Below, piece after piece: positions 32,129 to 40,538 of a stretch of 64,000 nt of DNA. Origin of the DNA: Curtobacterium sp. 'Ferrero' (GTDB taxonomy: Bacteria > Actinomycetota > Actinomycetes > Actinomycetales > Microbacteriaceae). Position 1 is the first letter of the stretch. Each line of letters starts with the position of its first letter. Below the pieces are notes generated by a model. The model saw nothing but the letters and a program-made list of their open reading frames with translations. It had not been told where the DNA came from and did no database searches. A program made the position numbers and the translations under genes. Location of the stretch: assembly GCF_002412165.1 (NCBI RefSeq), contig NZ_NXIA01000011.1, positions 62,001 to 126,000 of the forward strand, read 5' to 3'.

Positions 32129-35100
32129 CTACACCCGGACGATCTCGGTGATCGACGAGTGGCCCGTCTCCGGGTGCTTCCGCATCGAGAGCAGGCGCTC
32201 CATCGACGGCTCGAGCGCCGTGACCTTGTCGAGCGGCGCACTCACCACGAGCTGGAACCCGAGCCGGAGCCACGCCGTCACGGCCCGCCCGGCGAACTCC
32301 GAGTCGGCCTTGATGAACGCCTCGTCGAGGAACACCGGGGCGAACCGCGGCCGGGGCCGGGTCTCGTCGCCGAGCTGGTAGCGGAGGGCGGCACCGACGA
32401 TGAAGGCCACGAGCTCCTGCGTCTCGCCGCCGGACTTGTCGCCGAGCGACGAGTACACGCCGAGGTCGTTCCCGTCGACGTCGTACCGGACCGCGGTGAT
32501 CTCCATGTGTCGCCGGACGTCGAGCACGGCGTCACGTGCGGTGGTTCGGCCCCGCGGCGACGACGGCTCCGGACGGATGACCGCCATGAAGCGCCGCAGT
32601 CGACGGAACCGGGTCTCGAGGACGTCGTCGGTGAGCTCGGTGTCGACCGACGCGGAGAGGGCGCGCAGCTCCTTCCGGAACGACGCGACCTCCTCGCGCG
32701 TGACCCGGCGGATGACGATCTTCAGCCGGTCCCGGTTCGCGCCGAACGGCAGCTCGCGGAGGATCTCGTTGACCGGTTCGAGCCGCTCCTCGATCTCGAC
32801 GACGGCACGGTCGAACGCACCCGCGAGCGGCACGAGGTCCTCGCCGCTCCACTGTGACAGCCGTCGGCGCCACTCGGTCCGGCGGGCGTGGAGCCCGGTG
32901 GCGAGGATCTGCTCGAGGATCGCATGGTAGTCCGGGTACGAGGCGACGCCGGTGCCGAGGTTCGGGTCCGGCCAGGCGTCTTGGTACCGCTGGAACGTCA
33001 GCGTCAGGGCGTTCGAGGCCGACGCCGCGCCGTCGAGCGCCTGCGAGAGTCGCTCGTCGAGACGTCGTCGGAGCCGTCGGGTGGCGTCGTCGAAGCCGTC
33101 GATGCCGTCGGGGGCACCGACCTCCTCGAACGTCTCGGACAGCAGCCGCGACTGTTCGTCGTCCGGGAGCGAGTCCGGGGCGTCGTCGAAGCGCGCGAGG
33201 ATCTCGGCGGCCGCGTCCTGACCGTCGACGAGGACGCCGTGGCGCTCCTCGAGCCGCGCGACCGACAAGCGGGCCGCGGACCGCCGGTCGGAGGCTTCAT
33301 CGAGTGCCGCCCGGAGTCGCGCGACGGTCGCCCGGAGCGTTCGGAGTCCGTCGTCGGCCGCGAGCAGCGCCTGGCGTTCGTCGTCGAGCTGCGCGAGCGC
33401 AGTGTCGATCCCCGCGACGTCGATGCCCGCCCAGGCCGCGTCGACGACGTGCTGGTGTGCGGACCGCAGCGTGTCGAGGGCGGCGATGTCCTGCGCGATG
33501 TCGGTGCGTCGGGCCTCGAGCGTCGTGAGGTCCTCGGCGATCGACGTCAGCTCGGCCTCGACCGCCGCGACGCGCGCCTCGTTCGTGAAGCCGATGACGT
33601 TCGCCTGACGGCGGTCGCCGTGCGCACCGCGGCGGCCGTCACGGAGCTGGCCGGACAGGGTCACCCGGCGACCGCCACCGCCGAGGTCCGCCGCGTCGGT
33701 CACACAGCGGGCGTCGGTGCGGTCGGACTCGATGCGCTCGCGCACCCAGGTGCTGAACGGCGACGGCTTGATGGCGAGCTTGCCGGACACCATCGCCGGG
33801 TCGCCGTCGAGGTCGATGTGCGGGCCCGTCGGGACGCCCTCGAACTGCACCCGCACGGGCAGGCGCAGCGCGTCGATCGCGGCGCTGAAGGTGTCGAGCC
33901 GGTCCTGGTCGACGAGCAGCGTCCGCGCGACCGGGGCGAGCACGGACTCGATCGCGGTCCGCCACCGCTCCTCACCGGGGAGCACGTCGAGCAGCTCGGC
34001 GACGAACGGCAGCTCCGACGGGTCGATGCCCGCCGCCCGGGCCATCGCCAGCCGGGCCTCGTGCATGGGCAGCGGCATGGCGCCCTGCCGGTGCTCGAGC
34101 GACTGCCGCTCCTGCCGCAGGGTGCGCTCCCGGTCGAGGAGCGGGTACTCCTCGCGCGTCAGGGCGTCCCGGCGTTCGTCGAGCGCCCGGCGCTGGTCGT
34201 CGTAGGTGCCGAGGAACTCGTGCGCGGTGCGCTGCGCGGCCGTGAAGTCGGCCTCGGACGCGACCGGGACGCCGAGGACGGCGGTGCGCTCGTCGAACGT
34301 CGTGCGGGTCCGGACGACCGCGTCGCGCTCGCGCGTGCGTCGGTCGATGCGGTCCTCGAGCTGCGCGAGCGCGTTCCCGCCCTGGTCGCGGAGTCGGGCC
34401 TCGGCGTCCCGGAGCTCGATCTCGACGGCGGCGTGCCGTGCCTCGGCCGCCGCGACCTCGGCGCGCGACGCGGTGCGCTCCCGGGTGTTGCGCGCGACCT
34501 CGTCATCGAGCAGCGCACGCTTGCGGGAGGCGGTCCAGTGCGCGAACGGCGAGACCTCGGAGCCCGGGGCGATGCCGTCGAGCGCGGCGGCGGCGGCCGT
34601 GGACCGGGCGATCTCCTCGTGCAGCTCGACGATCGGCGAGAGGATGCGGACCTTGCGCTCCTCGGTGTCCATCGCCTCGTACGCCTCGTCGAGTGCGGAG
34701 AAGTGCGCGAGGGCGCGGTCGGCCGCCTCGTACGTGCCCGGGGTCTCGAGCACGAGCGACTTGTACAGGGCGTCGACGGTCGGCAGGTGCTGTCCGGCCT
34801 GGATCCGGGCGAGCAGGCGCATCGCGCGGTTGCCGCCGCCGGAGTCGCCGATCCCGAGGCGTGTCTGCAGCGTGTAGGCGAGCTCCTGGTAGGTGTCGCG
34901 GATCACCAGGCCGGGCACGCGGCCGGTCAGCTCGAGGTGGTGGAACCGGGACGGCACGAACTCCTCGAGCCGGCGCAGGTCGAAGGCGTCGTCGACCGTC
35001 GCCATCGTCATCTGGATGTCGCCGACGCCACGGGCGCGCTTCGGCACGATGTAGGCGCGCAGCACGGTGAAGCGCCGCTCGTCGTCGTTCCGGAAGGTGA

Positions 35101-35494
35101 CCGCGACGGCGCCCCACGTCGTCTGGTCGTCCCCGCGCAGGTTGACGTCGCGCAGCGCGCCCGTCTCCCGGTCGCGCGTCGTGTCGACCTTGCCGCGCAG
35201 GTACGTCAGCAGGTTGCGCTGGTCGGCGCTCCGCGCACGGCCGGTCGTCGCGTCGTTCGACGCGCCGTTGAACGGGACGTCGGAGGGCATCATGACGGCC
35301 AGGTAGGCGTCCATGAGCGTCGACTTGCCGGTCCCCGAGGCGCCCGAGATGAGCGTCGCGGTGCCGGACAGCTCCACCTGACGGTGGCCGTGGAACCCGC
35401 CCCAGTTGACGACCTGCATCGACTCGGCCCGCCACTGCGCGACGGGCTCGAACAGGGCCTGCAGCCCGAAGGCGTCGGTCGCGGTGTCGGTCAT
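32129..35494 (-). CDS. jetC: JetC-like SMC ATPase (Wadjet family)
   Basis: The 1121-residue product is an SMC/MukB-like ATPase. Walker A is GASGTGKST (about 52-60), the ABC signature region reads LGDKSGGETQELVAFIVGAA (about 1000), and Walker B is FAPVFLDEAF (about 1045). Long charged coiled-coil arms (about 300-470 and 640-830) flank a hinge. In Wadjet, JetA-B-C form a loop-extruding complex that recognises small circular DNA and JetD cuts it. jetB overlaps upstream by 4 nt. The usual downstream jetD is missing; repeats fill that place. Confidence 0.9.
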   Translation of the reverse strand: MTDTATDAFGLQALFEPVAQWRAESMQVVNWGGFHGHRQVELSGTATLISGASGTGKSTLMDAYLAVMMPSDVPFNGASNDATTGRARSADQRNLLTYLRGKVDTTRDRETGALRDVNLRGDDQTTWGAVAVTFRNDDERRFTVLRAYIVPKRARGVGDIQMTMATVDDAFDLRRLEEFVPSRFHHLELTGRVPGLVIRDTYQELAYTLQTRLGIGDSGGGNRAMRLLARIQAGQHLPTVDALYKSLVLETPGTYEAADRALAHFSALDEAYEAMDTEERKVRILSPIVELHEEIARSTAAAAALDGIAPGSEVSPFAHWTASRKRALLDDEVARNTRERTASRAEVAAAEARHAAVEIELRDAEARLRDQGGNALAQLEDRIDRRTRERDAVVRTRTTFDERTAVLGVPVASEADFTAAQRTAHEFLGTYDDQRRALDERRDALTREEYPLLDRERTLRQERQSLEHRQGAMPLPMHEARLAMARAAGIDPSELPFVAELLDVLPGEERWRTAIESVLAPVARTLLVDQDRLDTFSAAIDALRLPVRVQFEGVPTGPHIDLDGDPAMVSGKLAIKPSPFSTWVRERIESDRTDARCVTDAADLGGGGRRVTLSGQLRDGRRGAHGDRRQANVIGFTNEARVAAVEAELTSIAEDLTTLEARRTDIAQDIAALDTLRSAHQHVVDAAWAGIDVAGIDTALAQLDDERQALLAADDGLRTLRATVARLRAALDEASDRRSAARLSVARLEERHGVLVDGQDAAAEILARFDDAPDSLPDDEQSRLLSETFEEVGAPDGIDGFDDATRRLRRRLDERLSQALDGAASASNALTLTFQRYQDAWPDPNLGTGVASYPDYHAILEQILATGLHARRTEWRRRLSQWSGEDLVPLAGAFDRAVVEIEERLEPVNEILRELPFGANRDRLKIVIRRVTREEVASFRKELRALSASVDTELTDDVLETRFRRLRRFMAVIRPEPSSPRGRTTARDAVLDVRRHMEITAVRYDVDGNDLGVYSSLGDKSGGETQELVAFIVGAALRYQLGDETRPRPRFAPVFLDEAFIKADSEFAGRAVTAWLRLGFQLVVSAPLDKVTALEPSMERLLSMRKHPETGHSSITEIVRV

Positions 35495-36249
35495 GCGGCC
35501 GGCTCGCCTTCGTCGTCGGTGTCGTCGGACTGGAGGCCCGGCTCGGCTCCGTCGGTCGCCTCGCCCGGTCCGGTGGTCGCGGTGCGGAGCCAGGTGTCGA
35601 GTTCGAGGAGCCGCTCGAGGGGGAGCAGCACCTCGACGACGCTGGCGATGCGGAAGCGGTCCGGGTCCGTGGTGCGGAGGAGGATGCGGGCACGGACGAG
35701 GCGCTCGACGGCGCTCGCCACGCGGGCCTCGTCGCGGGTCCGGTCGGTGGACGTCGCCGGCAGGAAGCCCGCGACGTGCCCGAGGATCTCGGAGCGGTCC
35801 ACGACCACCTGGTCCGGCCCCGGACGTGTGTCCGCACGCAGTCGCATCCGCAGGTAGACGAGGACGATGGTCTCCTCGCGCGTGTACGGGACGTCGCGGA
35901 GCAGCGTCGGGAACGCCCGGCGCTGGCTCTCCGAACGCGCCTGTCGCTTCCAGGCGACCTCGCGGTCACGGTCGACGTGCAGTTCGAGGAACAGGTCGTT
36001 CAGCCGGGACCGCAGCTGGGCCTCGCCGTCGACGACGGCGCGCCACTCGTCGGCGTGGGTCCTCGCGCTCACGTAGGTGTGGCGGAGCAGCGCGACGAGC
36101 GCCCGCCGCTGCGGCTCGTCGAGCCGTCCCTCGTCGCCCTCGAAGAGGGCGAAGCTCGACGCCTCGCGCTCGTCGTCGTCGTACTGGACGGCGTCGCGGT
36201 CGTCGAACGGTTCCGTCTCGTCGACCGGTGCCGGCGTCGTGTCGCTCAC
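35491..36249 (-). CDS. jetB: JetB-like (DUF4194) subunit
   Basis: The 252-residue product starts at GTG overlapping jetA's stop by 4 nt. An acidic N-terminus is followed by a DUF4194-type winged-helix region (PQRRALVALLRHTYVSARTH, then RDVPYTREETIVLVYLRMRL and ILGHVAGFLPA) and an acidic C-terminus. It corresponds to the MukE/JetB subunit that bridges the kleisin-like JetA and the JetC ATPase heads. Confidence 0.85.
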   Translation of the reverse strand: MSDTTPAPVDETEPFDDRDAVQYDDDEREASSFALFEGDEGRLDEPQRRALVALLRHTYVSARTHADEWRAVVDGEAQLRSRLNDLFLELHVDRDREVAWKRQARSESQRRAFPTLLRDVPYTREETIVLVYLRMRLRADTRPGPDQVVVDRSEILGHVAGFLPATSTDRTRDEARVASAVERLVRARILLRTTDPDRFRIASVVEVLLPLERLLELDTWLRTATTGPGEATDGAEPGLQSDDTDDEGEPAA

Positions 36250-37751
36250 CGTGCCTCCTGGGCGTCTGTGTGGTCGTCGTCGGCCGTCAGGGCGGCCGTC
36301 GGCATCTGGAAGGTGACGGGCTCGCCGTCGGGTCGGACGGTGCGGTGCGCCACGACGTGGCGCGCCTCCTCGAAGTCCGGGCGACCGGTGAGCAGGTGCG
36401 CGAGCCCGAACAGCTCGACCGGTCGCCGCTGCTCCGGCGGGAGTCCGTGGAAGGCCGTGTCGCTCGAGCCGCTCCCGGCGGAGCGCAGGGCCGCGCGGAG
36501 TTCGGTGAGCAGCGGACCGCCGTGGCGCCGGAGCGTCTCGACGTCGAGGTCGTCGAAGACGTCGTCGTCGGGCTCCTCGATCGGCGGTGGCACGGACTCG
36601 TTGTCCGGGTCGTAGAACCGTTCGCGGAGGGTCTCGACCTCGGCGGCGTCCGGCAGGAGGCCGAGCGGCACCCGGTCGCGCGCCGACCCGACGGCGACCC
36701 AGGCCGCGAGCCCGCGGTTGACCGAGCGGAGGACGGCGTCGAGCTCGCGGTCGCGGACGACGTCGTGCGCGACGATCTGGTCGCGCAGCGTCGCCGTGAG
36801 CTGTCGTCGACGCGCCAGGACGTCCTCGATGCCCTGCCGCAGGATGCCCACCGTGTTCCGGAAGGCACGGCGTTCGCCCGGTTCGAGCGTGGCGGCGAAC
36901 GGGTGCGCCAGGATCGTGGCGATGTCGTCGCGGAGCCGCAGCAGAAGGGCGTCGTCGCGGAGGAGCTCGAACGCGCCCTCGAACGCCCGGCCCTCCGGCG
37001 TGGACTGCATGAGGTTGTCGGTGCGGGCCAGGTAGTCGTCGAGGATCTCGCCGATGGGACGGACCTCGTTCCGGAAGTCCTCGACGATCGACCGGTGCAT
37101 CGTCGCGACGGCCTCCTCGACGCGCTTGAAGTCGCTCGGGAGCTGCCGGATGAGGTCCGAGATGTTCGTGTACCCGTCGCGCATACGGTCGTCGTCGACC
37201 GTCTCGACCCCGTCGCCGGCGGCCAAGCGGTCGCGCTCGGCCTGCAGTTCGGCGATCTGGGCGTCCAGCCGGCGGATCTGGACGTCCGGGTCGGGCTCGG
37301 CGCGGGCCGCCCACCGGTGCACGGCGTCCACGATCATGGCGAGTCGGCTCTCACTGATCAGGGCCCGGTCGGCGCTCAGGGCGTCGACGAGGCTGAGCGC
37401 CTCGAGCGCGTGGCTCGTCAGGGAGTACTGCTCGTCGCCGTCGGGGGAGTTGGAGCGGACGAGCCACTGGGCGGCCACCCACTCGCGGCAGAGCGCCCGG
37501 CCGTTCGGGCGGACGTCGTCGGCCTCGCCCTGGTCGCTCGCCGGGACCCGGGCACCGGTCGCCTGCAGCCGGGCGACGTGCTCCTCGACCTGCAGGTGCA
37601 TCCGGTCGGCGGGGACGTACTGCACGTCGCGGTCGAACACGGTCCGGAACACGGCCACCACGGCCGCGCTGGTCGGACGGGAGACGAGCCGGAGCGTCGG
37701 ACGGTCGAGCACCGCGCGGACGCGGGCGTACTCGAGGTCGACGTCGGTCAT
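36246..37751 (-). CDS. jetA: JetA-like (DUF3375) subunit
   Basis: The 501-residue product matches DUF3375 proteins: N-terminal winged-helix region (LEYARVRAVLDRPTLRLVSR, AAVVAVFRTVFDRDVQYVPA), a helical middle with long coiled-coil stretches (about 150-230), and a C-terminal part (LPPEQRRPVELFGLAHLLTG). It is the kleisin-like/MukF-type subunit of the Wadjet condensin. It is first in the jetA-jetB-jetC operon, each gene overlapping the next by 4 nt. A tRNA-Val gene lies upstream on the same strand, separated by a hairpin. Confidence 0.87.
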   Translation of the reverse strand: MTDVDLEYARVRAVLDRPTLRLVSRPTSAAVVAVFRTVFDRDVQYVPADRMHLQVEEHVARLQATGARVPASDQGEADDVRPNGRALCREWVAAQWLVRSNSPDGDEQYSLTSHALEALSLVDALSADRALISESRLAMIVDAVHRWAARAEPDPDVQIRRLDAQIAELQAERDRLAAGDGVETVDDDRMRDGYTNISDLIRQLPSDFKRVEEAVATMHRSIVEDFRNEVRPIGEILDDYLARTDNLMQSTPEGRAFEGAFELLRDDALLLRLRDDIATILAHPFAATLEPGERRAFRNTVGILRQGIEDVLARRRQLTATLRDQIVAHDVVRDRELDAVLRSVNRGLAAWVAVGSARDRVPLGLLPDAAEVETLRERFYDPDNESVPPPIEEPDDDVFDDLDVETLRRHGGPLLTELRAALRSAGSGSSDTAFHGLPPEQRRPVELFGLAHLLTGRPDFEEARHVVAHRTVRPDGEPVTFQMPTAALTADDDHTDAQEAR

Positions 37752-37824
37752 GGGCCCCTACGAACTGGTCTGGTGGTGTCGGAGCGCCGGGTCGTCACGG
37801 TCCGTCCGACCCGGCTGGAACGAC

Positions 37825-37854
37825 GAGAGCCCGACGCGGTTGCGTCGGGCTCTC
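37825..37854 (-). terminator. Terminator of the minus-strand tRNA-Val
   Basis: GAGAGCCCGACGC (37825-37837) and GCGTCGGGCTCTC (37842-37854) form a perfect 13-bp stem with a GGTT loop. It lies just 3' of tRNA-Val(CAC) on the minus strand and upstream of jetA. Confidence 0.75.
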
Positions 37855-37866
37855 GGTCGTTGCGGG

Positions 37867-37939
37867 TGGGCGATACCAGACTCGAACTGATGACCTCTTC
37901 GGTGTGAACGAAGCGCGCTACCAACTGCGCCAATCGCCC
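37867..37939 (-). tRNA. tRNA-Val (CAC anticodon)
   Basis: The 73-nt cloverleaf on the minus strand begins GGGCGATTGGCGCAG and ends ATCGCCC plus A. The anticodon stem CTTCG/CGAAG encloses TTCACAC, giving CAC. No CCA is encoded. It faces away from the plus-strand tRNA cluster. Confidence 0.93.
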
Positions 37940-38080
37940 GCTGCACTTGTCGTGCCAGTCGATAGTAGCGGATGCCGCGGCCCGTGCCGAACACGACGCG
38001 TCGCCCGGGTGTGGCGGAGTCGTTGGCAGCCCGTGCATCCGCGTGAACACGGGGGACACGCCCGGTGAACCGGAAGGATT

Positions 38081-38108
38081 TTGGCGGATGCGGCGCGGTT
38101 CGTATAGA
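38081..38108 (+). promoter_or_regulatory. Promoter of the tRNA-Gly-Cys-Val cluster
   Basis: TTGGCG (38081-38086) and TATAGA (38103-38108) are 16 bp apart and lie about 80 nt before tRNA-Gly. They form a good housekeeping-type promoter. Confidence 0.6.
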
Positions 38109-38190
38109 GTTTACGACGTCGCCGAGACGGCAGGCCAGCGAGAGCAGCCCGCACGACGGCGGCGATCCGATGTGACTCCGGTCACGTCAT

Positions 38191-38262
38191 GCGGATGTGG
38201 CGCAGTGGTAGCGCATCACCTTGCCAAGGTGAGGGTCGCGAGTTCGAATCTCGTCATCCGCT
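38191..38262 (+). tRNA. tRNA-Gly (GCC anticodon), copy 1
   Basis: The cloverleaf begins GCGGATGTGGCGCAG and ends CATCCGC plus T. The anticodon stem TCACC/GGTGA encloses TTGCCAA, giving GCC. CCA is not encoded here. All 72 nt are identical to the second copy at 47156. Confidence 0.95.
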
Positions 38263-38359
38263 CGAGTGTCAGGACCTCCGGGTCCCGACGACTCACCAGA
38301 GGGTATCCCACCGTTCGGGTACTCACGGAGACGAGAATCGCGGCGACGTGAGCCTCGAT

Positions 38360-38433
38360 GGTGGGGTGGCCGAGAGGCTAGGCAGCGGCCTGCAAAGCCG
38401 TCCACGCGGGTTCGAATCCCGTCCCCACCTCCA
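38360..38433 (+). tRNA. tRNA-Cys (GCA anticodon)
   Basis: Acceptor GGTGGGG pairs with CCCCACC, followed by T and an encoded CCA. The anticodon loop CTGCAAA gives GCA. It lies between tRNA-Gly and tRNA-Val on the same strand. Confidence 0.95.
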
Positions 38434-38446
38434 GCTCCACCACTCT

Positions 38447-38521
38447 GGGCGATTGGCGCAGCGGTAGCGCGCTTCCCTGACACGGAAGAGGTCACTGGTT
38501 CGATCCCAGTATCGCCCACCA
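38447..38521 (+). tRNA. tRNA-Val (GAC anticodon)
   Basis: Acceptor GGGCGAT pairs with ATCGCCC, followed by A and an encoded CCA. The anticodon loop CTGACAC gives GAC. A strong terminator follows. Confidence 0.95.
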
Positions 38522-38526
38522 CGAGG

Positions 38527-38550
38527 AACCCCCGGCCACGGCCGGGGGTT
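38527..38550 (+). terminator. Terminator of the tRNA cluster
   Basis: AACCCCCGGC pairs with GCCGGGGGTT, followed by TCGTGTTT. It sits 6 nt after tRNA-Val(GAC). The next 220 bp, to 38773, hold no gene that I can see. Confidence 0.8.
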
Positions 38551-38773
38551 TCGTGTTTCCGGCCGACCGCAGTGCGGCTGCTGCGTCCTGCGTGCGACTC
38601 CTGCATCCCGGCGTCCAGCGGCCGACGTCAGTGGTCCGGGCCGGGACCGGGTGAGCGGTCGCGGCTGCGCCCCCCGCCCCGCAGCCGCGACCTGCGTGCA
38701 CCAGCCTGCCGTGCCCGGGCAGGTGGCACATCCGTCGCGAGGACGAACTCGCGACCAGTCCGTCGGGGTGCGA

Positions 38774-39199
38774 TCAGGGCGCCGCCTGGTCGAAGAGCCG
38801 ACCGCTGACGGCCGTCGGTTCGACCACGACGACGGTGTGTCCGGGCACCGGGAGCATGGAGCGGAGCCGACGTGCGGTGACGGTGCGCGTGTCCGGCAGG
38901 TGTCCCGTGCCGTGCACGACGACGCTCCAGGCCGTCCAGCCGTCGTGTTCGTCCGCCTCGACGACGAGCTCCCGACGATCGTGGACCGCGTCGAGGACGG
39001 CCGGGCTCGACGTCGCGAACACGATCCGGCGGTCCTCCGCGACGATGTTCACCGGGACGATCTCGAGGGACTCCGCGGTCCGGAAGGCCACGCGCGCCAC
39101 CCGCGCACGGTGCAGGCGCGTCCAGCACTGGTCCGCCTCGAGGACCAGGACGCGTTCGTCGATCGGCGTCGACCCCACGACGTCGTGTGTCTCGTTCAC
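38774..39199 (-). CDS. PPOX-class (pyridoxamine oxidase-like) flavin protein
   Basis: From GTG at 39199 the product has 141 residues. The split-barrel pattern of the Pyridox_ox_2 family is visible: CWTRLHRARVARVAFRTAES, then IVPVNIVAEDRRIVFATSS and VVVHGTGHL. Such proteins bind FMN or F420 and are frequent in DosR-type dormancy regulons. It is last in a four-gene run (BON protein, 68-aa protein, second PPOX protein, this one), all linked by 4-nt overlaps. Confidence 0.75.
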   Translation of the reverse strand: MNETHDVVGSTPIDERVLVLEADQCWTRLHRARVARVAFRTAESLEIVPVNIVAEDRRIVFATSSPAVLDAVHDRRELVVEADEHDGWTAWSVVVHGTGHLPDTRTVTARRLRSMLPVPGHTVVVVEPTAVSGRLFDQAAP

Positions 39200-39675
39200 G
39201 GGGTGGCCCCCGCTCGGTCCCGCCGGAGCGCGTCGGTGCGGAACGCGAGGCCGGTCACGTCGTCCACCTCGACGAGCCACCACACGGTCGGTCGGCGGTC
39301 CGTGCGGCGCCCGGCGGCACCCGCGTGTCCGACGCGGGAACCGAGGGCGGTGGCCCGACCCGCGGCGATGACGCTCCAGCCTCCGATCGGGGACTGGGCA
39401 CCGGTCTCGAGCAGCACCCGTCCCCCGGGACGACGCAGACCGCGCCCCTCGAGCACGATGCGCCCCTGTGCGGGGTCGAGCGCGACGATCGACGCGGGCG
39501 TGACGGCTGCGCCGGCGACCCGCACGCTGCCGGCCGAGCCGAGGAGCGCCCAGCACTCGGCGGCCTCGAGGGACCGGTCGTCCACGACCCACGGTGCGGT
39601 CAGGGCGCGCGTCCGGTCCGCCGGGGGAGCGGCGACACCGGTGTCCGTCCGGGTGGCCGTACCCGCACCGCTCAC
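39196..39675 (-). CDS. Second PPOX-like protein
   Basis: The 159-residue product from GTG at 39675 shows a more diverged split-barrel pattern: AAECWALLGSAGSVRVAGAA, IVALDPAQGRIVLEG, SPIGGWSVIAAGRATALG. The core layout matches its neighbour at 38774-39199, suggesting an old tandem duplication, but the flavin-contact segments are less clear. It overlaps both neighbours by 4 nt. Confidence 0.6.
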   Translation of the reverse strand: MSGAGTATRTDTGVAAPPADRTRALTAPWVVDDRSLEAAECWALLGSAGSVRVAGAAVTPASIVALDPAQGRIVLEGRGLRRPGGRVLLETGAQSPIGGWSVIAAGRATALGSRVGHAGAAGRRTDRRPTVWWLVEVDDVTGLAFRTDALRRDRAGATP

Positions 39676-39878
39676 GGTGTCGTCTCCGGGCCGATCGGTC
39701 CACCGCCGCGGTGGTGGAGTCGGTCGGCGGCCCGGAGTGTCGCGTCGATCCGCAGGGTGCTCGCCAGGTCGACGGACGGCGGGCGGCACCGTTCGACGCT
39801 GATGACGGGTCGGGCGGCTGGCGCCGCGGGCCCGGGTGAACGGTGCCGTGGCGGGGTTCGGAGGGTGTCGGTGCTCAT
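39672..39878 (-). CDS. Small protein in the stress operon (68 aa)
   Basis: ATG at 39878 and the stop at 39672 overlap the neighbouring genes by 4 nt on both sides, which supports real translation. The peptide is Arg/Pro-rich (TPPRHRSPGPAAPAARPVIS) with no TM helix or known motif. The C-terminal half has an amphipathic stretch (LASTLRIDATLRAADRLHH). Function is unknown. Confidence 0.5.
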   Translation of the reverse strand: MSTDTLRTPPRHRSPGPAAPAARPVISVERCRPPSVDLASTLRIDATLRAADRLHHRGGGPIGPETTP

Positions 39879-40393
39879 GGCGTCCACGCTCCGCTGTCCG
39901 GCGGGGACGGAACAGGGTCGAAGGTCCGTCCGTCCACCACCGAGGCGCGGTCGTCGACGAAGTGCACCCCCGGGCACCGTGCGACCGCGGCGTGCACCCG
40001 CCGCCGCTGGTCCTGGCGGTCGAGCACGCCGGTCACCCGGACGACGTGGTCGCGGACCGCCAGCGTCAGCCGTGCACCGGGGACGACGTCGCGCACGACC
40101 CGCTCGACGCGGAGCCGGACGACGTCGTCGGACTCCGCGGGGTCGCACCGGAGCGGGCGGACGACGATGCGGTTCTCGAGCGGGACAACCCCGGCGGCAC
40201 AGCCGGCGGCGACCTCGTGCGCGGTGAGGCGGTCGGTGTACGAACCGACGTCGCCGGCGAGGACGACGCGGTTCCCACCCACGTCGACCGCGACGTCGAG
40301 GGTCGAGGCGTCGAGCGACCGCTCGGCACGCCACGCCCGGAGGATCCGGTCGCGGAGGCTGCCCGGCACGGGCGCGCATGCTGCGGTGCTCAC
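39875..40393 (-). CDS. BON-domain protein
   Basis: The 172-residue product from GTG at 40393 has two BON-like units: LDVAVDVGGNRVVLAGDVGS to ENRIVVRP, then LTLAVRDHVVRVTGVLDRQD, RRRVHAAVARCPGVHFV. There is no signal peptide. BON proteins are common in actinobacterial hypoxia/dormancy regulons. It is the first gene of the four-gene operon. A DosR-box-like palindrome lies 36-49 nt upstream, and GACCCT sits 6 nt before the start. Confidence 0.75.
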   Translation of the reverse strand: MSTAACAPVPGSLRDRILRAWRAERSLDASTLDVAVDVGGNRVVLAGDVGSYTDRLTAHEVAAGCAAGVVPLENRIVVRPLRCDPAESDDVVRLRVERVVRDVVPGARLTLAVRDHVVRVTGVLDRQDQRRRVHAAVARCPGVHFVDDRASVVDGRTFDPVPSPPDSGAWTP

Positions 40394-40399
40394 CGTGCC

Positions 40400-40442
40400 A
40401 GGGTCGCCTGTGGCGACCGTGGCGACCAGGGCACAACGTCCC
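40400..40442 (-). promoter_or_regulatory. DosR-box-like promoter of the BON/PPOX operon
   Basis: On the minus strand GGGACGTTGTGCCC (40442-40429) is followed by the hexamer GACCCT (40405-40400), 33 bp centre to centre, then 6 nt to GTG at 40393. The box matches 10 of 14 positions of the mycobacterial DosR consensus core. Confidence 0.55.
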
Positions 40443-40459
40443 GTCGTCGGGGTGCCGGC

Positions 40460-40501
40460 GGACGGGAGGCGCGGGGCGGGCCCGCACCGCGCCTCCCGTC
40501 C
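40460..40501 (-). terminator. GGACGGGAGGC-family palindrome after the response regulator
   Basis: GGACGGGAGGCGCGG (40460-40474) pairs perfectly with CCGCGCCTCCCGTCC (40487-40501). It lies 38 nt downstream of the response-regulator stop. Confidence 0.7.
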
Positions 40502-40538
40502 GTCACCGCCCGCGTCCGGAGCCCTCGGGTCCGGGCGG

